Of a stretch of DNA of 64,000 nucleotides, positions 44,988 through 56,774 are shown piece by piece. The DNA comes from Salinivirgaceae bacterium (GTDB lineage: Bacteria; Bacteroidota; Bacteroidia; Bacteroidales; SZUA-534). Each line of letters opens with the position of its first letter. Within the stretch, counting starts at the first letter, position 1. The stretch spans positions 62,001-126,000 of the forward strand of contig JAKSOL010000003.1 of assembly GCA_024405635.1 (NCBI GenBank), given 5' to 3'. The notes beneath the pieces are model-generated. The model saw only the letters and a list, made by a program, of their open reading frames with translations. It was not told the origin of the DNA and ran no database searches. The position numbers and the translations under genes are program-made.

Positions 44988-46257
44988 CTTGTTAAACATT
45001 TTCAGTTTGTTGGTGGCGTTGCTCGTTTTGGCAATGCCATTCAGTCAAGTACTAACAAATTTTTTGCTCACACTTGTTTGTTGCGTTGCACTTACTCAAA
45101 ACTTTAAGTTTCAAATTTACCGATATAACAAACTGCAACTTTGTGTAATTCTGCTTGTTGCGGCTTATTTTTTAGTTAATCTGCAAGGCTTTGTTGTTTC
45201 GTCCGACAAGTATCACGCACAGCAAAATTTGTCAAAACTAACGCCATTTGCCGCATTGCCGTTGTTGGCTCTTTTGTTTGGCGAACAACTGGCTCAACAA
45301 TACAAACGTGTGTTAAAATGGTTTGTTGCGGCCGTAACCATAGCATCGTTAACTTGTTTAGCGTTAGCCGTTTATAGGTCGATATACATAACCCCCGATG
45401 GCTGGCAATTCAATCCATTTATAGGCTATCGCACACAGTTTGTTTACACATATTTGTCGGTTTTTCTCTACACCAACAGTTTTGCAATGTACGTGGTGTT
45501 TGCCTTGGCAGTGTTGTTGTGGCTGGCATTGTTTGGTGGCGTTAAACCACGAGTAGGTTTTTGGTTGCTTGTAACACTTTGTGTAGCAATGGTTTATTTG
45601 TTATCGTCGCGCACCAATGTGTACTCAATGTTCCTAATCTTGTATTTCACCATTGCCGTTTATTATTTGCTAAAGCGTAACATTCGCACAACAATTATTA
45701 TGCTGATAGGCGTTAGTGCGTTGCTCTACTTTTTTCAGAACTGCAACATGCGCGTTCACAATCTGTCGGACAAAGTTGCTGAATACGTTGAAGGTGGCGA
45801 GGTTGAAATTGTGTTAGACGACGGAACTGTTGTGGTTCGCGAGTATAAGGCAAGCGATGTAAATGTGCGAGTGGCAATGTGGCAATGTGGTTTGAAACTA
45901 GTAGCCGAAAAACCACTAACAGGCTTTGGCTTAGGCGATTATAACAATGAATTGCGTCGTGCTTATGCCGAAAACGACCTTTGGGAGGCCGTTGATAAAT
46001 TCTACGACCAACATAATCAGTATCTTGAAACTTTAGGCCGAAACGGAATTTTGGGTTTGATAGTGATGCTAGGACTTCTTTTATCGGCATTTGTTTTGGC
46101 AATAAAGCAACGTAACTACTTGATGGCGTGTTTGTTAATAGTGGTGTCGCTCAACATGCTTATGGAATCGATATTCAATCGCTACAGCAACTCTATTTTT
46201 GTTTGCCTTATGCTGATGCTAGCAATGTTTGGCGAGGGAAAAAATAAGCAGAATTAA
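44977..46257 (+). CDS. O-antigen ligase/polymerase-like membrane protein
   Basis: A 426-residue protein with about eleven membrane segments and one large periplasmic loop (about 270-350). The loop carries G-F-G-L-G-D-Y-N-N-E and the H-N-Q-Y-L-E histidine, the Wzy_C/WaaL-type active-site region. Such enzymes join or ligate lipid-linked glycans at the periplasmic face. It is coupled to the flippase-like gene by an 11-base overlap; the ATG at 44977 is used. The glycan is unknown; the wlb/rml operon at 20-25 kb is one possible source of sugars. Confidence 0.8.
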   Translation: MKNNLLNIFSLLVALLVLAMPFSQVLTNFLLTLVCCVALTQNFKFQIYRYNKLQLCVILLVAAYFLVNLQGFVVSSDKYHAQQNLSKLTPFAALPLLALLFGEQLAQQYKRVLKWFVAAVTIASLTCLALAVYRSIYITPDGWQFNPFIGYRTQFVYTYLSVFLYTNSFAMYVVFALAVLLWLALFGGVKPRVGFWLLVTLCVAMVYLLSSRTNVYSMFLILYFTIAVYYLLKRNIRTTIIMLIGVSALLYFFQNCNMRVHNLSDKVAEYVEGGEVEIVLDDGTVVVREYKASDVNVRVAMWQCGLKLVAEKPLTGFGLGDYNNELRRAYAENDLWEAVDKFYDQHNQYLETLGRNGILGLIVMLGLLLSAFVLAIKQRNYLMACLLIVVSLNMLMESIFNRYSNSIFVCLMLMLAMFGEGKNKQN

Positions 46258-46702
46258 GTAAGTTGTTGGGTTGTTTAACAAGCATAAAATCTGTTTAGTT
46301 AATAATATTAATTAAATAAATTTTGGTTGCGGTTTGCGTTGAATTTTAGATTGTTAAGCATGATTAATGACTGATTGCCAAAGTGAGAGTGGACTTTTTT
46401 AATCCAGGTTGAAAAAACTCAAACAAAAATTTGGAAGTTTGTTTTTTTTGGCGCTGTTGGTGTAATTGGCGGAATGTTGTTTTCAATCGTTGCTTTTGTT
46501 TTGTTTATGCCAATTTGGTTTCCTGTTGAGGCTCGTTGCCAAAAATTGAAATAAATAATTCCTTGTGCATTATTTCAAAATGCAAGATTTTTCTCGTTCT
46601 TTGATGTAAAGTTATTTGTGCAATTAACCGTTTGATAACCAATTGAATGCACGGTTTTTTTGCATCAATTTTATAGTAATCGTTAACAAAACAAAAAACA
46701 AT
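46258..46702. other. Long A/T-rich spacer with a possible membrane-protein remnant
   Basis: A 445-base spacer without a full gene. A stop-free stretch at 46387-46554 (plus strand) reads as a short hydrophobic peptide (F-F-G-A-V-G-V-I-G-G-M-L-F-S-I-V-A-F, then P-I-W-F-P) but has no usable start codon except an internal ATG, so it may be a decayed gene. The rest is A/T-rich, with no consensus -7 box I trust. Confidence 0.3.
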
Positions 46703-47215
46703 ATGGACTTTCTAAAGCTAGTGCAAGAGCGCTATTCTTGCAAAAAGATGAACGGCGAGAAAATAACCGAACAACAACTGAACATTATACTCGAGGCAGG
46801 CCGATGGGCGCCAACTGCCAAAAACTTGCAAGAGCAACGCATATATGTAGTGGAGTCGGCCGAAGGTTTGGCAAAAATCGATTCTGTTACGCCATGCCGA
46901 TACGGAGCATCAACCGTGTTGGTTGTTGCATGGAACAAAAACAACGTGTTTACCTATCCCGGTGGGCAATGCAATTCGGGTTGCGAAGATGCCACCATTG
47001 TAGCAACTCACATGATGTTGGCTGCCAAATCGGTTGGCGTTGAAAGTTGCTGGATAAAATTTTTCGATCCCGAAAAAACGGCCCAAGTGCTAGGCTTGCC
47101 CAACAACGAGGAGGTGCTAATGATGCTTAACCTTGGTTTTCCTGCCGATGGTGGCCAACCACTTGCTAATCATGCATCGCGAAAACCTATTTCCGAAACT
47201 GTAACTCGTTTATAA
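46703..47215 (+). CDS. Nitroreductase family protein
   Basis: A 170-residue FMN-binding reductase of the short nitroreductase group. The N-terminal R-Y-S-C-K-K and A-G-R-W-A-P-T-A-K-N-L-Q segment forms the FMN-phosphate site. The middle A-T-H-M-M-L-A-A-K-S-V-G-V-E-S-C-W-I helix and the late L-N-L-G-F-P-A-D-G complete the fold. It reduces quinones, flavins or nitro compounds with NAD(P)H; the natural substrate is unknown. The ATG at 46703 is preferred over an upstream start at 46643, whose 20 residues are not conserved-looking. The metallophosphoesterase gene follows after 18 bases. Confidence 0.87.
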   Translation: MDFLKLVQERYSCKKMNGEKITEQQLNIILEAGRWAPTAKNLQEQRIYVVESAEGLAKIDSVTPCRYGASTVLVVAWNKNNVFTYPGGQCNSGCEDATIVATHMMLAAKSVGVESCWIKFFDPEKTAQVLGLPNNEEVLMMLNLGFPADGGQPLANHASRKPISETVTRL

Positions 47216-47233
47216 TAAAAACATTACGCAGCA

Positions 47234-48208
47234 ATGTTCGTCGTACTCACACTTTTCTTGTGCATCTTTTTGGCACTAGTTCCCAATGTGCTTTACCTTG
47301 TTTGCTACATAATTGCATTGCCGTTTCATTATCATTTGCCATATCGTTTTTTTGGCTACACGGCTATAACTCTGGTTGTTGTGTGCGCAAGTTTGTTGTT
47401 GTACGGCAATCTTATAGGCCGATTTCTTCATCAAGTAAAGCAAGTCAATTATGTTAATGCCGATGTCCCAAATGCGTTTGTTGGTTACCGAATTGTGCAC
47501 ATAAGCGACCTTCATCTCGATAGTTGGAAGGGACATAGCCGTCAACTTGAAAAACGCATCAACGAGATTAATAACCTTAATCCTGACCTTATTTGCTTTA
47601 CCGGCGATTTGGTGTCGATGTCGGCAAACGAAATTGAGCCGAATATTGAAATTCTGAAAAAACTGAAAGCAAAAGATGGGGTAGTGTCGGTGTTGGGAAA
47701 TCACGATTACATGCCTTATAGCCGCATTAGTGCTGAACAGCGGAACGAAGCAATTGAAAGCGTTGTGCGCAGTCAACGAAACGATTTAGGTTGGCAACTG
47801 CTACTAAATGAGCATGTTATGTTGCATCTAGGAACCGATAGCATAAAAATAATTGGTTGCGAAAACCATAGCGTTGGAGCACATTCGGTAGTTCAGCGTG
47901 GCAATTTGGCTAGGGCAATGGGGGAACCGCAAATGGCTGGTTTCCAAGTTCTTTTAACTCACGACCCTTCGCATTGGCGACACGAAGTGCTTGAAAAAAC
48001 GCCTATTCAATTAACCTTGAGCGGACACACTCACGCAATGCAGTTCCGCATTTTTGGTTGGACACCTTCGCGGTGGCTATATCCCGAGTGCGATGGCCTT
48101 TACACCGAAAACAACCAAACGCTGTACGTAAACATCGGTTTGGGCGGAACAGCTCCGTTTCGTATAGGTGCGATACCTGAAATAACACTTATCACTCTTG
48201 CTAAATAA
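47234..48208 (+). CDS. Membrane-anchored calcineurin-like metallophosphoesterase
   Basis: A 324-residue protein with two N-terminal membrane helices (about 1-65) and a metallophosphoesterase domain. All five metal motifs are present: I-S-D-L-H, F-T-G-D-L, L-G-N-H-D, L-T-H-D-P and S-G-H-T-H. The form matches YkuE-type enzymes, some of which cleave UDP-2,3-diacylglucosamine (LpxI/LpxG-like roles) or other envelope phosphoesters. The substrate is not known. It is followed 17 bases later by the antiporter gene. Confidence 0.88.
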   Translation: MFVVLTLFLCIFLALVPNVLYLVCYIIALPFHYHLPYRFFGYTAITLVVVCASLLLYGNLIGRFLHQVKQVNYVNADVPNAFVGYRIVHISDLHLDSWKGHSRQLEKRINEINNLNPDLICFTGDLVSMSANEIEPNIEILKKLKAKDGVVSVLGNHDYMPYSRISAEQRNEAIESVVRSQRNDLGWQLLLNEHVMLHLGTDSIKIIGCENHSVGAHSVVQRGNLARAMGEPQMAGFQVLLTHDPSHWRHEVLEKTPIQLTLSGHTHAMQFRIFGWTPSRWLYPECDGLYTENNQTLYVNIGLGGTAPFRIGAIPEITLITLAK

Positions 48209-48225
48209 TTGAAACCGAGCTAACT

Positions 48226-49479
48226 ATGAAAGCGTTTAGTCCGTTGCTCTTCTTTTTTGTGGCCTATGTTGGTGGTAGCATTTTGCTGCACGATTTTTAT
48301 GCCATACCAATTATTGTGGCTTTTGTAGCGGCAAGTCTTTATGCTCTTTTTGTTTTTCGCACAAAACCATTTAACAACATAGTAATGGCGTTTGCACGAG
48401 GCGCAGGCAACGAGAACATTATGTACATGATTCTCATTTTTATTCTTGCAGGAGCATTTGCCTCGCTTGCTAAAAGCATTGGTGCGATTGATGCCACAGT
48501 TAATCTTTGCTTGTACTTTTTGCCTACATCGTTGTTGCTACCCGGACTTTTTATTGCCACATGTTTGGTGTCGATGAGCATAGGTACATCGGTTGGCTCA
48601 ATAGTGGCAATGGTGCCACTTGCGGCAGGATTGGCTACACAAACAGGAAACAGCGTGGCTCTTTACACAGCTTGTATAGTTGGTGGCGCGTTTTTTGGCG
48701 ACAATTTGTCGTTTATTAGCGATACCACTATTGTAGCAACTCGCACGCAAGGTATTGCCATGCACGAAAAATTTAAGGCCAACTTGCGCATTGTGTTGCC
48801 AGCCGCTTTGATTGCAATGGTTATTTATGCGGTTATTGGTTTTGGCAGTTCGGCAACTCATAGTGTCGATGCTCCCGACATTGTTAGAGTGCTGCCATAC
48901 TTGGTGGTGCTTGTTACAGCCATTTGTGGGTTTAATGTAATTGTGGTGCTTGCCATTGGTCTGTTGCTTTGTTCGGCTTTGGCACTTGGGTTATATTCAT
49001 TAACTATTACTAGTGTAATGCAATCTGTTGATAGCGGTGTAAAGGCAATGTGTGAACTTATAGTGGTTACAATGCTTGCTGGTGGACTAATGGAAATGGT
49101 TCGCATCAACGGTGGTATCGATTCGTTGATGAACAAAATAAGTAGGCGCATTAAAAATCGTCAAGGTGCTGAACTGAGCATCGGTGCGCTTGTTGTTTTG
49201 GCCGATTTCTGCACAGCCAACAACACCATTGCCATTTTAACCGTAAGCAGCATAGCCAAACAAATTGCTGAACGATTTGGCATTGCTCCGCAACGTGTGG
49301 CTAGTTTGCTCGATACTTGGAGTTGCTTTGCTCAATCGCTTATTCCGTATGGCGCTCAGTTGTTAATAGCCTCAGGTTTAGCCGGCATTGCGCCAACTCA
49401 AATAATACAATTCTTGTTCTATCCGTTTGTATTGGCATTGGTCACACTGGGTTCAAGTTTGGTTAAAAAGGGCAAATGA
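48226..49479 (+). CDS. NhaC-family Na+/H+ antiporter-like transporter
   Basis: A 417-residue inner-membrane protein with about eleven hydrophobic segments. Characteristic spots are M-S-I-G-T-S-V-G-S near 120, G-G-A-F-F-G-D-N-L-S-F-I-S-D-T near 155 and the A-D-F-C-T-A-N-N-T segment near 325, typical of the NhaC/ion-transporter superfamily. Exchange of sodium or an organic acid/amine for protons is expected; the exact substrate cannot be told. It is the last gene of a short operon. Confidence 0.85.
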   Translation: MKAFSPLLFFFVAYVGGSILLHDFYAIPIIVAFVAASLYALFVFRTKPFNNIVMAFARGAGNENIMYMILIFILAGAFASLAKSIGAIDATVNLCLYFLPTSLLLPGLFIATCLVSMSIGTSVGSIVAMVPLAAGLATQTGNSVALYTACIVGGAFFGDNLSFISDTTIVATRTQGIAMHEKFKANLRIVLPAALIAMVIYAVIGFGSSATHSVDAPDIVRVLPYLVVLVTAICGFNVIVVLAIGLLLCSALALGLYSLTITSVMQSVDSGVKAMCELIVVTMLAGGLMEMVRINGGIDSLMNKISRRIKNRQGAELSIGALVVLADFCTANNTIAILTVSSIAKQIAERFGIAPQRVASLLDTWSCFAQSLIPYGAQLLIASGLAGIAPTQIIQFLFYPFVLALVTLGSSLVKKGK

Positions 49480-49503
49480 TTAGTTATTAATCATTCCAAA
49501 GGC

Positions 49504-49557
49504 GGCTTCGGCAAGCTCAGCCACCCAATGCACCCGGTGCCTGAGCTTGTCGAAGGC
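49504..49557. repeat. REP-like inverted repeat
   Basis: Two 22-base arms (49504-49525 and 49536-49557) pair at 19 of 22 positions around a 10-base loop. The arms contain AAGCTCAG / CTGAGCTT with a TTCG-like tip, a pattern that recurs as dispersed REP-type palindromes in many Bacteroidota genomes. It lies 25 bases after the NhaC-like gene and could protect its mRNA end. No REP transposase is present in the window. Confidence 0.7.
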
Positions 49558-49665
49558 ACGGTTAGAATATTGATGCGTTGAACTGATGATTTGCTATTGA
49601 CTATTAACCGTTGACCATTGGTCGCAAAAGGCTAAAAGCTAACAGCATAGTTTATTAAACATTAA

Positions 49666-50943
49666 TCATTGTTTACAATTAGTTAGCCATTCATAAGCTG
49701 GAATGCATTGTATTTTAATACCATTAGCTTCTATTGTTTCTGAATGACTGTTGGTTATTAGCCATACGTTATTGCAATTAGTGGCATTGGCTGCCGATAC
49801 GCATCCTGAAATTTCACGTTTGCGAGTTTTGGCATTAGATATGTCGTAGCTTACTTGATAAATACCTGTAACGCTATTGCCACTTGTTGTTACAAAATCG
49901 CATTCGCTCTTTTGTACAGCATAATAATAAATGTCCTCATTGGTGTACTTTATGCGTCTGCGTAACTCTAAATAGACAATGGTTTCTAACCTCCAACCCA
50001 AATTGTTGCCTGCCAACGCATTTTCCCTCTTGTTCATCATGGCCACATCTATAGCATATATTTTTTCGCTTTGGGTTCTTATGCTGCTCTTGTTTGAAAA
50101 CTTTTTTATGGGCAAAATGAGATATGCTTGAGTTAAATACGAAAGGTAGTTGTCCATTGTAATAGGCGACTTCATTTCAAATAATTTTCGGAGATTGGGT
50201 TTGTTGATTATTGCTGGTGATATGTTCAAAAGATGTTGCGACAATAGTCTCAAACCCTCAATGTTTTTTACATTGAATCTTCGTTTAATATCTTGAGTTA
50301 TTATGCTTTCATATAATGAATTTACGTAGCCTAAAGAATTTTTTTCGTGCAGAAGTTCAGGCAACCCACCTTGTGCAATATACTGGTCGAAACATCTTGC
50401 CAACAATCCTCTGTTTTTTGTTGTTAATGGGGTTGTTGCCACTTTGTTGTAATTGCAAAATTCGGCGAAAGAAAAGGGCAGTAGTTCTATTTTTGAATGT
50501 CTTCCAGTTAGGTGCGTAGCTAAGTCTTGCGACAATAATTTTGAATTACTGCCAGTTATCAATAAATGCTTGCCTTGACGTAATAGCCTGTTAATGAATA
50601 ATTCCCAGTGATTAATGTTCTGTATTTCGTCAAAAAAGAAATAGTCCAAGTCGCCATGAATTTGATATAGCGTCATCAGAATGTCATCAAGTTCCTCGGT
50701 TTTTAGTTCTACAAGGCGTTCGTCGTCATAGTTCACATATCCAAACTTAACGGCTGCTTTTTGCAAAACATTCTTGCACAATGTTGATTTGCCGCACCGC
50801 CTAACTCCTATTACAACTTGGGCAAGCTGACTATGTAAATCAACTAAATCTTCCTCCTTGCGATGACAAAGATTAGGTATTGTCCTTGTATCAAGTTCAT
50901 CTGCTTGATCTATAATAATTTGCTTTAATTTCTCTTTGTCCAT
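49666..50943 (-). CDS. AAA ATPase with DUF4143 C-terminal domain
   Basis: A 425-residue cytosolic protein. The N-terminal AAA part has Walker A (V-I-G-V-R-R-C-G-K-S-T, about 43-54) and Walker B (Y-F-F-F-D-E-I-Q-N near 105), plus a sensor-like L-L-I-T-G-S-N-S-K. The C-terminal DUF4143 domain ends in a nuclease-fold-like stretch (V-Q-K-S-E-C-D-F-V, resembling a PD-(D/E)xK site with E-x-D replaced by E-C-D). These ATPases occur as many paralogues in Bacteroidota; function unknown, with proposals of DNA-related or toxin-antitoxin-like roles. It has a -7 box and a 33-bp tandem repeat upstream. Confidence 0.85.
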   Translation of the reverse strand: MDKEKLKQIIIDQADELDTRTIPNLCHRKEEDLVDLHSQLAQVVIGVRRCGKSTLCKNVLQKAAVKFGYVNYDDERLVELKTEELDDILMTLYQIHGDLDYFFFDEIQNINHWELFINRLLRQGKHLLITGSNSKLLSQDLATHLTGRHSKIELLPFSFAEFCNYNKVATTPLTTKNRGLLARCFDQYIAQGGLPELLHEKNSLGYVNSLYESIITQDIKRRFNVKNIEGLRLLSQHLLNISPAIINKPNLRKLFEMKSPITMDNYLSYLTQAYLILPIKKFSNKSSIRTQSEKIYAIDVAMMNKRENALAGNNLGWRLETIVYLELRRRIKYTNEDIYYYAVQKSECDFVTTSGNSVTGIYQVSYDISNAKTRKREISGCVSAANATNCNNVWLITNSHSETIEANGIKIQCIPAYEWLTNCKQ

Positions 50944-50962
50944 AATAGTCGGTTTTTATTCG

Positions 50963-50970
50963 CAAATATA
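50963..50970 (-). promoter_or_regulatory. -7 box of the AAA/DUF4143 gene
   Basis: TATATTTG on the minus strand 20 bases before the start. A second identical box (50986-50993) overlaps the first unit of the tandem repeat. Confidence 0.5.
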
Positions 50971-50989
50971 CACTTATCTTCTATTCAAA

Positions 50990-51071
50990 TATATTATCTC
51001 GGTCCAAAATGGCATGTTCTACTATATTATCTCGGTCTAAAATGGCACTTGCTACTATATTATCTCGGTCC
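50990..51071. repeat. Tandem repeat with 33-bp period upstream of the AAA ATPase
   Basis: Three direct copies begin at 50990, 51023 and 51056, exactly 33 bases apart. The core TATATTATCTCGGTC is identical in all three. The first two continue as C/T-AAAATGGCA and the third diverges after one more base. The A/T-rich core next to the promoter looks like a repeated protein-binding site, since 33 bases is about three helical turns. Confidence 0.75.
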
Positions 51072-51271
51072 AGATATGAGGCTCGCGAACGGATGGCCTT
51101 TATCCGTTAACCGTGGTAAAATGTTGATTTGCTGAACCGTTGAGTGGTTGAGGCTCAGGTAACGTAAAACGCACTATGTGTGCTGAAATATTTTTTTTGT
51201 GTAAAAATACTTCGGCAAAAGAAATGTTGTAAAGTGCAGTATAACAGCTTGTTCCTGTTGACAAACATCGG
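51072..51271. other. Spacer between tandem repeat and ThiD-AraC gene
   Basis: About 200 bases with no coding frame. A 7-bp hairpin (AACGGAT/ATCCGTT, 51088-51108) is present, without a T-run. No other feature seen. Confidence 0.4.
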
Positions 51272-52186
51272 TTACCGATAAGCAAATTTTCGGTATTCGG
51301 TGGGAGTGATGCTCGTAAAACGTTTGAAGAAGTTGGAGAGATGGGCTTGCGACGAAAATTCAAGTTCGTAAGCTATTTCTTGAATGGTTTTGTCGGTTAG
51401 TAGTAGCTCTTTTATTTTGTTTAAAAGAGTGTTGTCTATTATCGATTTTGGCGACTGTGATGCTACTTTTCGAGTTACTTGCGATAGGTATCGGGCCGAA
51501 ACGTTAAGTCGCGATGCATAGTAATTTACATCGTGGCTGTTTTTGCACTCGTCGGTTTGCATGGCTGTAAAACTGCTATATAGAGTAATGCAACGGCTTG
51601 AGTTTTCGGGGTTTACGTTTGTCGGAAGCATGAATTTTGCCTTTTTTTCGGCCTTGTCAAGAGTCATTTCTTGGCATAGCAAAGTTGCAATGGTTGAGCA
51701 CAATTCGTTGCATCGGCCGTGGCTATCGTCGGCTACAATGGTGTGTTCGGCTATAAAGTGGTTGCTATCGCGCTTGCGAACAACAACAGCATGGCACAAA
51801 GGAATTAGTTTTTGCTGAATGCGGTCAATCAGTTCGTCGCTCATCATCATCTCCTCGTGGCTTGAGTAAACCACAGGCGAAAACAGAACCCACTGCGGTT
51901 TGTATCGCACTATGCAGCGTATTATGGCATCAAGTGTGTAAATGTTGCGTATCAGTCCTATTTTGAAAACAAAAGGCGAAAAATCTTCGGCAACAGCATC
52001 TATCTGGCGTTCAACCATTTCGGCAGGAATGTCAAAATAATCTTGAATGCCAAGCGTGTTTTGCATTGTGAGCGTAGTGATTACCGAAAGAGCCTTGCCT
52101 CCAAGTCCAGTTATGGTTTTTATGTCGGCTTGTATTCCAGCACCTCCAGCGCTATCCGATCCTGTTATTGTAAGTGTTGCGTTCAT
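51272..52186 (-). CDS. Degenerate ThiD (HMP-P kinase) domain fused to AraC-type DNA-binding domain
   Basis: A 304-residue two-domain protein. Residues 1-190 align with phosphomethylpyrimidine kinase ThiD: G-S-D-S-A-G-G-A-G-I-Q-A-D-I-K-T at 9-24 and T-T-L-T-M-Q-N-T at 37-44, the pyrimidine-binding face, are well kept. The ATP/catalytic part is not: the T-P-N-x-x-E segment is replaced by V-V-R-K-R-D, about 45 residues are missing, and the G-T-G-C anion hole reads G-R-C-N. Residues 215-304 form an AraC/XylS double helix-turn-helix (I-Q-E-I-A-Y-E-L-E-F-S-S-Q-A-H-L-S-N-F-F-K-R). It is probably a transcription factor sensing a thiamine pyrimidine precursor. No thiamine gene is adjacent. Confidence 0.85.
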   Translation of the reverse strand: MNATLTITGSDSAGGAGIQADIKTITGLGGKALSVITTLTMQNTLGIQDYFDIPAEMVERQIDAVAEDFSPFVFKIGLIRNIYTLDAIIRCIVRYKPQWVLFSPVVYSSHEEMMMSDELIDRIQQKLIPLCHAVVVRKRDSNHFIAEHTIVADDSHGRCNELCSTIATLLCQEMTLDKAEKKAKFMLPTNVNPENSSRCITLYSSFTAMQTDECKNSHDVNYYASRLNVSARYLSQVTRKVASQSPKSIIDNTLLNKIKELLLTDKTIQEIAYELEFSSQAHLSNFFKRFTSITPTEYRKFAYR

Positions 52187-52244
52187 TGTTGGTTGTTAAT
52201 ATAGCCATTAGTGCTCTTTGTAAAAGCAATTGTTCTCATTCTTG

Positions 52245-52252
52245 CAAAGATA
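52245..52252 (-). promoter_or_regulatory. -7 box of the ThiD-AraC gene
   Basis: TATCTTTG on the minus strand, 59 bases upstream of the start. Confidence 0.5.
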
Positions 52253-52294
52253 AGCCGACAATGTGCAAAATTTGACGGTAAAATGTATGTGCAA

Positions 52295-52331
52295 ACAAAA
52301 AAAGAACCGCCCCATCAGGGACGGTTCTTTT
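52295..52331. repeat. Left direct repeat: copy of the proS terminator
   Basis: A 37-base sequence, identical at 35 positions to 57081-57117, in the same orientation. It folds as a minus-strand terminator (AAGAACCGTCCC stem, T-run), yet no minus-strand gene ends here. The two differences are in the loop. Confidence 0.8.
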
Positions 52332-52412
52332 GTGAAAGGGTTTTTAAAGCGTTACAAAATACCATAAGTAAATGATTCTCAGCTACATGAACAATATTCG
52401 ATACTATAATGA

Positions 52413-52676
52413 AACCCAGGCAGGTGGGATGGGGAGGCGCTATTCGTCACCCTCGCATCACCACATACGCGTCTGACCATCAGCGGAGTTGAGAAGAGAA
52501 TCAAGGAATTGGGCAAACGACTAGATATGCCCAAAGTGCATCCTCACAAGTTTAGGCGAACTATGGCGACAATGGCCATTGACAAGGGTATGCCCATCGA
52601 GCAAGTGCAGAAACTTTTGGGTCATGTGCGCATAGACACGACGCTACGCTATGCCATCGTGAACCAGAATAAATTT
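52413..52676 (+). pseudogene. Tyrosine recombinase (phage integrase family), C-terminal fragment
   Basis: The frame, open from 52413 with no start codon matching a full gene, reads G-E-A-L-F-V-T-L-A-S-P-H-T-R-L-T, then K-V-H-P-H-K-F-R-R-T-M-A-T-M, then Q-K-L-L-G-H-V-R-I-D-T-T-L-R-Y-A. The catalytic His-x-x-Arg (H-K-F-R), the second His (L-G-H) and the nucleophile Tyr are retained, but the N-terminal core-binding and first Arg region is gone. After about 52670 the sequence changes into an IstB fragment, so the normal C-terminal tail is lost as well. Confidence 0.85.
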
Positions 52677-52902
52677 AGTGGTATGCGACGAGTTTGGATA
52701 TGTAAACTGCGACAAGGAAGGAGGCGAACTCTTGTTCAATCACTTGTCTCTACGGGCGGGTAAGAAGGCAATAATAATCACTACTAATCTTGCTTTCAAC
52801 AGATGGAACGAGATAATTAAAGATAAGGTCCTGGTCGCGGCTATGGTAGATCGGTTGACTCATAAAGCCATGTTGGTAAACTCTCAAGTGAATTTACATT
52901 AG
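52669..52902 (+). pseudogene. IS21-family helper ATPase IstB, C-terminal fragment
   Basis: In another frame, directly fused to the integrase remnant, the translation gives V-C-D-E-F-G-Y-V-N (Walker B of IstB), G-G-E-L-L-F-N-H-L-S-L-R-A-G, I-I-T-T-N-L-A-F and A-A-M-V-D-R-L-T-H-K-A, as in IstB of IS21-type elements. The Walker A part and the istA transposase are missing, and the end is altered (V-N-S-Q-V-N-L-H). It is not functional. Confidence 0.82.
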
Positions 52903-56697
<3,795 letters not shown>

Positions 56698-56729
56698 TCC
56701 TACTAGGAGAAGTGCCAGACTAAGATATT

Positions 56730-56774
56730 AAGGTACTGATAATTCTGTTATTTCAGAATTATCAGTACCTTTTG
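56730..56774 (+). terminator. GH2 gene terminator
   Basis: A perfect 18-bp stem (AAGGTACTGATAATTCTG and complement) around TTATTT, followed by TTTT. Confidence 0.85.

Noticed and set aside
50990..51071. CRISPR array
   Set aside because: Only three short copies, with two nearly identical spacers, no cas genes and an A/T-rich core; it is a tandem repeat.
51272..52186. Working phosphomethylpyrimidine kinase (thiD)
   Set aside because: The ATP-binding segment and G-T-G-C loop are missing and an AraC domain follows; it is better read as a sensor.
52509..52763. An intact 84-residue gene starting at a TTG
   Set aside because: The frame joins the end of an integrase to out-of-frame IstB sequence; it is a chimera of remnants, and the recombinase domain starts further upstream without a start codon.
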